DNA of 64,000 bases from Patiria miniata (taxonomy: Eukaryota > Echinodermata > Asteroidea > Valvatida > Asterinidae): positions 18,341,334 to 18,405,333 of the forward strand of contig NW_024037074.1 in NCBI RefSeq assembly GCF_015706575.1, given 5' to 3'. The notes under the pieces were generated by a model. It searched no databases. It saw only the letters and a list, made by a program, of their open reading frames with translations, and was not told where the DNA came from. Below, one piece after another: positions 55,216 to 64,000 of the stretch. The position numbers and the translations under genes were made by a program. Position 1 is the stretch's first letter; every line of letters begins with the position of its first letter.

Positions 55216-55909
55216 AAAATGACTGGATCTAAATCATGTCATTTTATCTCTCGTCTACTCTACAAAAAAAACTTGACTGGTGGCCCAGATAAATAACTGC
55301 TTACTGCAAACAACAAAGTAATCCTTGGCTTCGGATTTTCAAAGAAGTGATTTTCCCGCGAAGGCGACGAGCTTTAATAAAAAAAAAACTATTGATTTTC
55401 ACCTGGCTCGATGGAGTGAGCTACCGTTGTACATTGTGTGGAACCTCCAAAATAAACTGACATTAACAATGCTCATGTATGTCATACAGTCTCAAGGTAT
55501 AGCTCGTCGTTATGAAACACACTATAACACCACTGCATCCTATTCCTGTGCTCCAGTGACGACGTATATGACCTGTAACGTGGAAGCATGTCGGGTAGAT
55601 GATTTACTTTTGTGGTTACGTTGCTAAATAAGTATGTTTAAAAATGAATACATTTGCGGTAGTTTACAAGAAGAAGCAATGCGCATGTATGTGTGGAATT
55701 TCCACAAAGTCCTGAAATGTTTTCCATTTTAAGAGGCTGTGATATTGTATGAGTAGTTATAATTGAGCTTGTTAGGCAGAGACAGACATAGCTTTGTTCA
55801 AGATAATCCGTAAATGTTTAAAATATAGCCTACTGTGTACCTCAGAAACCAGTAGGTACATGTAAGTGTTCAATGTAGACTTGTTTTACTCTTGCACATG
55901 TGTCATTGA

Positions 55910-56455
55910 ATTCCATCAAGTCCTGATGACACATTTGTAAGTGTCCACATTGCACTAGTCATCAGGTGGTTATGGTTCGAGTCTCACCAGAGCAACTTTA
56001 ATAGTGAACATTTTACTCAATCTCGCAGATCTTGAATGAACTTAGGATGGTTCCTAGCAAAAATGCCGGGTTAGTGCGGATCACCAGTTCTAATACTTGA
56101 CCACTAATTGATCCTGCATTCGCTCAATGGCACGTATAGTTTCTCAATTCTGGTAGAACTTGTGCAATGTTGTGTATGCATGTATCAACACACGTACCGG
56201 TATATGATCAAGAGTTATGGTGCATTTATCAATTTCATCCCATGATTTTACTCCAGATTCACCCAAGATTCCCAACTTGTCATCCGATAAATTGTCAATC
56301 CATGTGAATTGTACCCAGATCAACAAGTAGTTTCCAGAGCTGTGCTGCTCCATTTGATCTTACTGTGTCTCCCCTCAATGGTATTTTAAACCAAATAATT
56401 ATACAGATACACACTGAGACCTGATAACCGTGTACAGTCTCTACAATCATAGCAG
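55910..56455 (+). repeat. tRNA-headed repeat module (copy)
   Basis: Head GGTTATGGTTCGAGTCTCACC and body as at 33,180 and 48,945. The minus-strand stretch is cut shorter (56144-56353). Confidence 0.6.
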
Positions 56456-56629
56456 GAAGACTGCATCCTCAAATGCAGTTTGACGTGCTTAGAGGAATGA
56501 GCTCATTGTTGACACGCAGTCAGTGTCTTGACAAGCAGCATGCACGCACTGTCAATCCATCTCAATTAAATCATTTTGTCAATCAGAGCTGTTTACAAAG
56601 TTTTCTTCACGGAAATTTTGGCTGCATCA

Positions 56630-56913
56630 CCAAAAAAGGGGCACTTATGCTCAGGATTATTTTGTTTACACATCCAAGCTGAAAGGTCGACGGGGGGGGG
56701 GCTGGTACGGACATAGGGGCGCTCTTCAAAACCGATGATATATGCCTACTATGCATGATGTGCCCATTTTCAGGGCGTATTTTATGGGTTTTGGGGCCAT
56801 TATTTTTTCATCTGAGTCGCACTTTCATGCTCTAGGGGGCACATTTTATGGCCGCAAAAGGGGCACTTGGGAAAATGGGGGAAGGAGGCCCTCCCCCGGT
56901 TCCGCCACCCCTG
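56630..56913. mobile_element. 284-bp insertion, probably a hAT-like MITE
   Basis: Interrupts GGCTGCATCAGCTAT, which is intact at ~33,908, ~39,285 and ~49,658. TGCATCA is found on both sides (56623-56629 and 56914-56920). The right end, reversed, reads CAGGGGTGGCGGAACC. The left end is not a clear mirror image. Inner sequence has repeated GGGGCAC motifs. Confidence 0.7.
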
Positions 56914-57068
56914 TGCATCAGCTATTTCAAATTATGACAGATCCTCGGCGCCTTCGCGCGGGGAAATCACCCGCACAAAATGCCCATGAGCCTGATTTGC
57001 ATGAGCAAAGTCTGGTGAACAAAAATACTGAAAGCCGCTTTATTATAAATCATTAAAGCATCTATACT

Positions 57069-57588
57069 ACGGCTGAGCATCGAACCGGATACATGAGTAC
57101 CCGACTGTTAATGTCAGGAACCGATTCCAGATCAGAGTCCATTTTTCAAGTTTACGGTCGACAAAACATTGCCCTTTTAAATGAGTGTCGGTAGACAACT
57201 TGAGCTAATACGTCATAGATTGGGGTATAGCGTAATGCCGCCTTACAAAAAAAACCATATTGATAATAAGAAAAGAAATGGGCAAACAGATCCTCGAATC
57301 ATACGCTTACGAAACTACTGACCGGAAAAACTAACAATTTCAAATGTCCCGCGCTGCGAATTTGTCGACCATCTCCCACAATGCACTGGGAAAAATGAAC
57401 TCTCCGTGGCAAACTCTTGGTAGCGCACTGCATTGTGAATCGCCCGAATTGTCGTGCACTGAACAAACTGATCAGCAGCTTCCGAGATTTGAATTTTGGG
57501 GTTGGGTTCGTTAACAGGTACCCTGTACCTGTGGGTGTTTTTTTTTTCAATACCCTGTTTACGTGCGACCCGTGAATGCACATCCCTA
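57069..57588. mobile_element. hAT-type MITE, GGGGTGTGCAT ends (copy with altered core)
   Basis: Occupies the same site as the copies at 34075, 39482 and 49829, with flanks ATCTATAC and ATCGATGC. Its middle (~57137-57460) is unlike the other copies and looks like a replacement or internal insertion of ~325 bp. Confidence 0.7.
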
Positions 57589-57599
57589 ATCGATGCATT

Positions 57600-58935
57600 T
57601 TGTCAAGAGCCTGGAACTTTTGAACGTTTACTTCAACTCAACAGTGACTTTCCATTAGCATGCTCTTTATTTCTTTCACAAACACATCTATTTCCTATTA
57701 ATAACAGAACTGAAGAATAATACAAGTATTGGTTAAGATATAAAGGGCAGTAGAGGTGGCAAAACCTTGAAAGCATAGCTTGTATCAGGCATGCCATTTT
57801 ATCTCCTCTGGATATAACCCACATTTGTACTTAACTTGCTTAATGATTTATAACTATCGACTTGTAATTTCTTTCACACAAAAAACAATTATACTTCTCA
57901 GCAGTAAACAAAGTTATGAACAAAATAATGGGCAAGTAGTAGGATCGCCATTCGAAGCAGGGCAGAGACACATTAAATACAAAGTGTATCACATTACAAA
58001 AGGTACAATTTAAGTTTGAGTTTAAAAATATTATATGACGTCGAACATCTATAACGAGTCACCAAAAACCGTCTGCCTCACAAGAATAATAAGCCTCTCA
58101 TTATTTTCTGTGAAGTTAATAATTCGTTATTATTGATTGGCAGAATTTTACATGTAGTTTTAGAGTGATAGTACACTAGTATAAAATGCAGTGAGATGTA
58201 CAGAAAGCATTCTTCTTCTACATTAATTGTATTCCCTTTCAGCTAAGTTTATACTCTACTTTTGTCGTACACACAGTAATTTAAAATTGCATTCATTGCA
58301 GAAAAACTAGAATTTACACTTTTATTTGAGAAGATGACCAATGGGCCCATTCTTCATATTTTTTATTTTAAAGAAGTCCTCCCATAAAATATCTGGGATA
58401 GATTGCGGACATATTTATCTGCAAATAGGCCCATTGTATCAAGTGTTAAATGCAGGATTCTGATGCACATCTTCCACGGAATCTTCCTACTATGAAGTCA
58501 TTAGTTTGTAAACATTGCTGAAAACTGTAAAGAAATAATGCCCAAGGCTCATATGCGATGCAATTAGCCTTTTACGGTAATATCGTCTGCAACTTATAAT
58601 GAGATTCATATTTAATGAGATTAATGCCTTAAGTTAGAAAAAAGAGACGTTATAACGTGATAAATTATTTGACTGTATCTATATACACAAATATTTACAC
58701 CTGCACTTTGTGATTTCATGGTAGGCATTCCATAAAGTTGTCACTTTAGTCTCACAGAAACTCAAAATAATGTGATATTTTGACAACTGAAATGACTGAA
58801 TCTAAATCATGTAATTCCTACCCCTCATGTACTCTAAGAAACTTGACTGGTTGCCCAGATAAATAAGTGGTTACTGCAAAAAACAAAGAAGACCTTGGCT
58901 CTGGGTTTTCAAAGAAATTGTTTCATGTTTAATTT
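57600..58935. repeat. Receptor 3'-flank repeat (R8 copy)
   Basis: Same block order as at R3, R5 and R7. Confidence 0.7.
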
Positions 58936-58945
58936 ATTTTGAATA

Positions 58946-59842
58946 TCACTGTCTGCCTTTCCGACAAATGAGCCTTTTGGCAACCTCTCTGAAAGTTTTG
59001 TTTCGCCAGCAATAGATGACTGTGTTGAGCCAGGAATTGCTGTAGCGCAGACTTTCAATAAAAATGACGATAAAGGGATGTACTTCTTCCCATCGCACGA
59101 GTGTTGGTAGCCAAGTGACACAGACAGTGCCTGTGATGATCAGAAATGTTTTGAGAGATTTGACATTTGAGCGATGCAGCTGAACCTGTGCATCTTCAGC
59201 ATTGATCTCAGCTGCTGCTATACGCCGTGCCTGATGCCTTGCAATCAAAAGCAATTTCACATACAGAACAATTACAGTTAAAAGAGTTGATACTACAAGG
59301 AAACAACGAAGTGCTATATCATTAATACCCAGCTGTTTAAAATGCTGAGCTAAGAATCTGCAAGTAAGTTCAACAATACTGAGTACAGTTGCACATGTTA
59401 AGGCAATATAAGCTCGTCTTTTGGTGACTAGAGTTTCCAGTTTGAGAGGTTGTGATACTGCAATGTAGCGGACCACAGTAATCATTGCCAGAATGCACAA
59501 CCCCAGCAGCTGAAAAAATACAACTAAGTTTTCAAGTTCTTTTATATATATGTGCAGTTTGAGACTTGCAGTGAGTAGCCCAAAGAAGCCAACTCCAACA
59601 TCGGTGATCGTTAGGGCTACCACCAGCAGCTTAGTGACGTCATGCATGTCAGGTATGCGATGTAACACCAGCAGAGAAAACAAGTTGCAGATGAGGCAAA
59701 ACAAGCAGATAACACTTAGTACGCACATGCTAATAATGTTAGTGGTCTCATCAAAGCGTTCTTCATATTCCTGGTCCTCTTCGGTAATGTTAGAATTGGA
59801 GAGGAGAGAAGTGACCTCAGATTCGTCTGATATGTTTGCCAT
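58946..59842 (-). CDS. R8: intronless rhodopsin-like GPCR, intact
   Basis: 298 residues with the acidic N-terminus of the R4/R9 type (M-A-N-I-S-D-E-S-E-V, E-E-D-Q-E-Y-E-E) and sites NIS and NIT. TM2-TM3 resembles R1/R5/R7 (K-L-H-I-Y-I-K-E-L-E-N-L). The TM7 start (E-V-H-P-F-I-V-I-F-I-E-S-L) resembles R2. V-R-Y, W-L-P and N-T-V-I-Y are present. The gene reads as a mosaic of cluster segments but is fully open. Confidence 0.92.
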   Translation of the reverse strand: MANISDESEVTSLLSNSNITEEDQEYEERFDETTNIISMCVLSVICLFCLICNLFSLLVLHRIPDMHDVTKLLVVALTITDVGVGFFGLLTASLKLHIYIKELENLVVFFQLLGLCILAMITVVRYIAVSQPLKLETLVTKRRAYIALTCATVLSIVELTCRFLAQHFKQLGINDIALRCFLVVSTLLTVIVLYVKLLLIARHQARRIAAAEINAEDAQVQLHRSNVKSLKTFLIITGTVCVTWLPTLVRWEEVHPFIVIFIESLRYSNSWLNTVIYCWRNKTFREVAKRLICRKGRQ

Positions 59843-60354
59843 GGTTTGGAAATGTTCTCAATTATTGCAATATATATGTTTCATAAACGGAGGCGATACT
59901 GAGAGCAATCTTTCAATAATCCTTTTGATGAATAATACTTATTCCTCTCAAATTCATAGCAGTTTCTGGTTTATGCAAACTTATGTGCTTTCCTTAGTCT
60001 GCAGATCATATATTGGAATCTCTGGAACATCATTGAGTCTCATGTTAAACGAGAGATGATGTTTAGGTTTGCATCTTTGCTCCTTGATCTTAAGAGTGTG
60101 TCTTTGTTCATTTGTTTCTACCACAATGTTCGATATCCTGTTGTAAGAAAGAAGTGCAAACCCTTGAAGTATTTGTTATGTTGTGAGCGGAGGTCGAATT
60201 GAGCTTGCTAGGCAGAAACAGACATTGTGTGGTTCCAGATACTACCTAAATGATGCACATTGTGTTCCTCAGAAACCAGTAGAAGATCTAGATGTAAGTG
60301 TTCAATGTAGACTTTTTAATTCTTGCACATGTGTCATTAAATTCCATCAAGTCC
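59843..60354. other. 5' flank of R8
   Basis: The first ~300 bp match the flanks of R4 and R9 (CATAAACGGAGGCGAT, CTTTCAATAATCCTTTTGATG). Probable promoter. Confidence 0.5.
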
Positions 60355-61085
60355 TGACACAGTTGTAAGTGTTCACAGTGCACCAGTAAGCAGGGAGTCG
60401 TGGGTTCAAGTCCCACTAAGGTAACCTCGTGAGGTTTTCACTCAATTTCTCAGCAAAAAAAAAGTTCATAGCCTAAATGATGCACATTGTATTCCTCGGA
60501 AACCAGTAGAAGATCTAGATGTAAGTGTTCAATGTAGACTTTTTAACTCTTGCACATGTGTCATTAAATTCCATCATGTCCTGACACAGTTTTAAGTGTT
60601 CATAGTGGGTTCAAATCCCACCAAGGTATCCTCGTGAGGTTTTCACTCAATTTCTCAGCAAAAAACAAAACGTTCATAGCAAAAATGCAGGGTAAGGGTG
60701 GATCACCTTTTCTAATACGTGAACGTTCATTTACTCAATGATGTAGTTTCTCAATTCCCGGTGAACGATGCAATATTGGTTTATACTGCAGGTACATGTA
60801 TCAACACAAGTGTACACCGGTATTTAATCAAGGGTTGTACTGCATATATCAATTTTATCCGACGATTTTACTCCATATACACCCCAGACTTCCAACTTGC
60901 CATCCAATAAAGTACCAATCCATTCGAATTGTACCAGATCATCAAGTGGTTTCCAGAGCTGTGCTGTTAGAATTGCTCTTCCAGTGTCTCACCCAAGTGG
61001 ATATTTTACGCCAAGTATAGATACACACTGAGACATGATAACCACGTACAGTTACAGTCTTTTCTGTGCCGTACCAAGAAACTTC
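60355..61085 (+). repeat. tRNA-headed repeat module with duplicated head
   Basis: The head AGTCGTGGGTTCAAGTCCCAC with its tail ACCTCGTGAGGTTTTCACTC occurs at 60378-60450, and a shortened second copy at ~60600-60650. The body follows and keeps the minus-strand stretch G-R-A-I-L-T-A-Q-L-W-K-P-L-D-D-L-V-Q-F-E-W-I without a stop. Confidence 0.6.
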
Positions 61086-62337
61086 ATCATCAAATGCGTC
61101 GTCGCGTAATCACAGAAATGAGCTCACTGTTCACCTGTGGTTAGCTTTTTTACGAACAACTAGCTCACTCCATCTCAAGGGGAAAATATTTAGAAAAAAA
61201 AAATCTTTTCAGTCAGTGCTATGCTCCTTATTGACACTGCTGCATCTTCAGATATATTAATGTTTTGACTAATAACCTTGTGAATAGAAACCATTTGCAA
61301 CTCTGTGCTCCCCATCAATTTGCTTCAAATGAACAGTGACTTGTCATTTCTTGCCTATGGGCCTTGAACACATCAATGCTCTGGTTTAAATTAGGACATC
61401 CCTTGTTTATTCTGTGCTTCTCTTTTCTAACCGACCATATGTTGGGCTCCAGACTCAAGAAAAATAAACAACTTTGTCATTACAGCCGAAACTTTCTGGA
61501 ACCCCCACTAATAACAAAAAAGATAATTAATGGGAAAAAAACAAATATCAAATTCAGGCAATCGGCTCTGTGTTCTTAGAAAAGCTATGGAAAAATATTT
61601 TAATCGGAGCACGGCGCAAAGGAACCAATGCAATCCCACGAGATGAGAGAGTGTTGCCTCTCAGTTTCATCATATCAGGGGTTAATAGTTTACCTTTACT
61701 CTTTTATGTCATGGCTGCCAATACAGTCAAAATGTTAGTGAGCTCTATACATCTTGTAAATTAAAGTTGACTGTATAAATTAAAGTTGACTGTATACTTG
61801 TTGCATGTTCAGTGCACCATTGTGGTGCTTTTGTGGCGCTACGCGGTCTCGGTGCCAAACTGGAAGGCTGAAAGGGAGTGATGTCTCTTTCGTCATGACA
61901 ATTTTATTTCAAGATATCTAGATTACTCGGGGAGCACTGTTGTATAAAAGCCTAAATGAGTAGTTTCCGTCACTGTATTTACTTCTTTTTGGGTCACAAA
62001 TTTATATCAACAATGGCAGTGGGCAGTTTTTAGTAGGGCCTCTACTACTAAAATAGAACCTGACATTCTATGCGACTCTCCAAAATATTTTTGATGGATT
62101 CTTAATAGTATTTTCTCCCAATCTCGACTCTGCTTGATGCGTAACCTCACCGAATCATGGGCTTACTCCTTCGTGCTGATTATCTGCCGTATTTTGAAGG
62201 GCCTCTACGTGCGGTTAAGCCATTTGAACATTCTTTTGATTAACTCAAATCGTGTCACTCAGTACTTGCCTCCTGTTTTTAAAATATCTTCCGATATATC
62301 ACACTGTTTCCCAGACATTCAAACAAAAAGCAAACAA
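61086..62337. other. Spacer between R8 and R9, no gene recognised
   Basis: Contains a 19-bp direct repeat (TAAATTAAAGTTGACTGTA twice, ~61757-61795) and otherwise unrecognised AT-rich sequence. Confidence 0.45.
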
Positions 62338-62568
62338 AAAACTTTTTGTATTCCCAAAATACAACTTTTCACAAAGAATCCGTCTCCCGGAGGTGTTTCA
62401 GTCTTATTACTGAATATCATTGTCTTCCATGTTGACAAAAGAGCTTTTTGGCAGCCTTCCGAAAAATTTCATTTCTCCAGGAATAGATGACTGTGTTTAG
62501 CCAGGAATTGCTGTAGCGCAAACTGTCAAACAATAAGGAGATGTAGAGGTTTCCCAGGCATTAAAAAA
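62338..62568 (-). pseudogene. Duplicated 3' end of R9 (receptor fragment)
   Basis: Tandem copy, offset 231 bp, of the last part of R9: C-terminal tail, N-T-V-I-Y helix end and 3' flank. It holds CCGTCTCCCGGAGGTGTTTC and TTGACAAAAGAGCTTTTTGGC exactly as in R9 and ends within the loop-3 region. No start or other helices. Confidence 0.85.
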
Positions 62569-62647
62569 CCCACTTTTTATATTCCCAAGTTACAGCTTTT
62601 CACATAGTATCCGTCTCCCGGAGGTGTTTCAGTCTAATTACTGAATA

Positions 62648-63547
62648 TCATTGTCTTCCATGTTGACAAAAGAGCTTTTTGGCAGCCTTCCGAAAAATGT
62701 CATTTCTCCAGGAATAGATGACTGTGTTTAGCCAGGAATTGCTGTAGCGCAAACTGTCAAACAATAACAAGATGTAGAGGTTTCTATTTGCCAAAAGTGT
62801 GAGTGAGGGTAGATAAGTGACACAGACAGTGCCTGTGATGATCAGAAATGTTTTGAGAGATTTGACATTTGAGCGATGCAGCTGAACCTGTGCATCGTCA
62901 GCATTGATCTCAGCTGCTGCTATACGCCGTGCCTGATGCCTTGCAATCAAAAGCAATTTCACATACAGAACAATTACAATTAAAAGAGTTGATACTACAC
63001 GAAAATAAATAATAATAATAATAATAATAATTACCAGCGGTTCAAAATGCTGAGCTAAGATTCTGCAAGTAAGTTCAACCGTACCGAGTACAGTTGCACA
63101 TGTCAAGGCAATATAAGCTCGTCTTTTGGTGACTAGAGTTTGCAGTTTCAGAGGTTGTGATACTGCAATGTAGCGGACCACAGTAATCATTGCCAGAATA
63201 AACAACCCCATCAATTGAAAAAATAAAACGATGTCTTCGAGGGTCTCTGTATAGATGTGCGGTGTGAGACTTGTGGAGAGAAGACCAAAGAAGCCAACTC
63301 CAACATCGGTAATCGTTAGGGCTACCACCAGCAGCTTAGTGACGTCATGCATGTCATGAATGCGATGCAACACCAGCAGAGAAAACAAGTTGCAGATGAG
63401 GCAAAACGAGCAGATTGGACTTAGTACGCACATCCTAAGAATGTAAGTTGACTCATCCAAGCTTTCTTCATATTCCTGGTCCTCTTCAGTAAAGTCAGAA
63501 TTGGAGAGAAGATAAGTGACCTCAGATTCGTCTGATATGTTTGCCAT
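62648..63547 (-). CDS. R9: intronless rhodopsin-like GPCR with ATT-repeat in TM5, intact
   Basis: 299 residues, acidic N-terminus as in R4 and R8, with the usual V-R-Y and N-T-V-I-Y. TM6 reads T-Y-L-P where the others have T-W-L-P, so the toggle-position tryptophan is replaced. TM5 begins P-L-V followed by eight Ile codons, all ATT (63008-63031), where relatives have I-I-D-V-A-L-I: an expanded trinucleotide repeat inside a helix. The C-terminus is F-C-Q-H-G-R-Q instead of I-C-R-K-G-R-Q. Confidence 0.9.
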   Translation of the reverse strand: MANISDESEVTYLLSNSDFTEEDQEYEESLDESTYILRMCVLSPICSFCLICNLFSLLVLHRIHDMHDVTKLLVVALTITDVGVGFFGLLSTSLTPHIYTETLEDIVLFFQLMGLFILAMITVVRYIAVSQPLKLQTLVTKRRAYIALTCATVLGTVELTCRILAQHFEPLVIIIIIIIIYFRVVSTLLIVIVLYVKLLLIARHQARRIAAAEINADDAQVQLHRSNVKSLKTFLIITGTVCVTYLPSLTLLANRNLYILLLFDSLRYSNSWLNTVIYSWRNDIFRKAAKKLFCQHGRQ

Positions 63548-64000
63548 TGTTTGAAAATTGTCTCAATCATAGCATTTATAATTTTTGTTTCATAAACAGA
63601 GGCGATTCCGAGAGCAATCTTTCAATAATCCTTTTGATGAATTATACTAATCATCCTCGCAAATTCATATCAGTTTCTGGTTTATGCAAACTAGTGCTTT
63701 CTGTAGTCTGCAGATCATGATTTCGAAATCTCTGGAACATCATTCAGTCTCGTGTTCATCGAGAGATGATTATTTTTGCATCTTTACTCCTTGATCTTGT
63801 GAATGGTCTGTCTTTGTTCTTTTTCTTCCACCATGATCGATATCCTGTTGTAAGAAAGATGTGCAGACCCATTTGGACATTCCTCACCTCTTAGAAAACA
63901 CAATCTGATCCGTTTCCTGTTATGTTTGAAATTTGGCTGGAAAGGAGCAAGGCCAATATGTGTTCTGAGGAAATTAACGTCATTCATAAGATTAATCCTT
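63548..64000. other. 5' flank of R9 to window end
   Basis: Matches the 5' flanks of R4 and R8 for several hundred bases (CATAAACAGAGGCGATTCCGAGAG, CCACCATGATCGATATCCTG). No gene seen before the window ends. Confidence 0.5.

Larger units (their letters stand above)
53451..55425. mobile_element. Inverted-repeat element with CRE array (copy 3), interrupted by a hAT MITE
   Basis: Left end ATAGCTCACTCCATCGAGCC, right end GGCTCGATGGAGTGAGCTA. Removing the 313-bp MITE at 54903-55215 and one copy of its target leaves ~1.65 kb, the size of the other copies. This copy has the best-kept ends (CCATCGAGCCAGGT on both sides). Confidence 0.82.

Noticed and set aside
1-64000. Retrovirus-, LTR- or Polinton-like elements
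   Set aside because: No reverse transcriptase, integrase, capsid, polymerase or envelope-like frame was recognised on either strand.

Overview
The window is animal genomic DNA: split genes with GT-AG introns, an AATAAA poly(A) signal, tRNA-derived repeats and many MITE-type DNA transposons. A DSL-type Notch ligand beside a tandem expansion of intronless rhodopsin-like receptors, plus the repeat landscape, suggest a marine invertebrate deuterostome. An echinoderm is my best guess (sea urchins are known for large intronless receptor expansions), but no single sequence here proves it. I saw no reverse transcriptase, capsid or envelope reading frame, so no virus-like element is reported.

Region 1 (about 3.3-17.7 kb, + strand) holds a ten-exon gene for a type I membrane Notch ligand. 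All exon phases agree; the coding exons total 3,837 nt (1,278 codons plus stop), with the signal-peptide exon missing. Order: MNNL domain, DSL domain, 22 EGF repeats (20 begin in one 2,257-nt exon), a cysteine-free juxtamembrane domain with SEA-like secondary structure, one membrane helix, and a 75-residue tail with an LDL-receptor-type FxNPxY motif. Its introns hold a fold-back element with tRNA-like arms, MITEs and one nested hAT pair.

Region 2 (17.7-25 kb) is repeat-rich spacer with a piggyBac-type MITE and an F-box/WD-repeat gene at 23.1-24.6 kb, which has one apparent frameshift inside the F-box.

Region 3 (25-64 kb) is a minus-strand cluster of nine related receptor loci (called R1-R9 here): six open (R1, R2, R4, R6, R8, R9), three broken (R3, R5, R7), and one extra 3'-end fragment. 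Receptor cores and cytoplasmic loops are nearly invariant, while the outward-facing ends of TM3, TM5 and TM7 vary and look shuffled between copies. The receptors sit in a mosaic of duplicated blocks. These include a 1.66-kb terminal-inverted-repeat element that carries arrays of a ~145-150 bp unit packed with TGACGTCA (CRE) palindromes and lies about 1 kb upstream of R2, R6 and R7. The body of that element is homologous to the 3' flanks of other receptors, so receptor spread and the mobile element appear linked. Filled and empty insertion sites among the duplicated blocks give a relative timetable of insertions.
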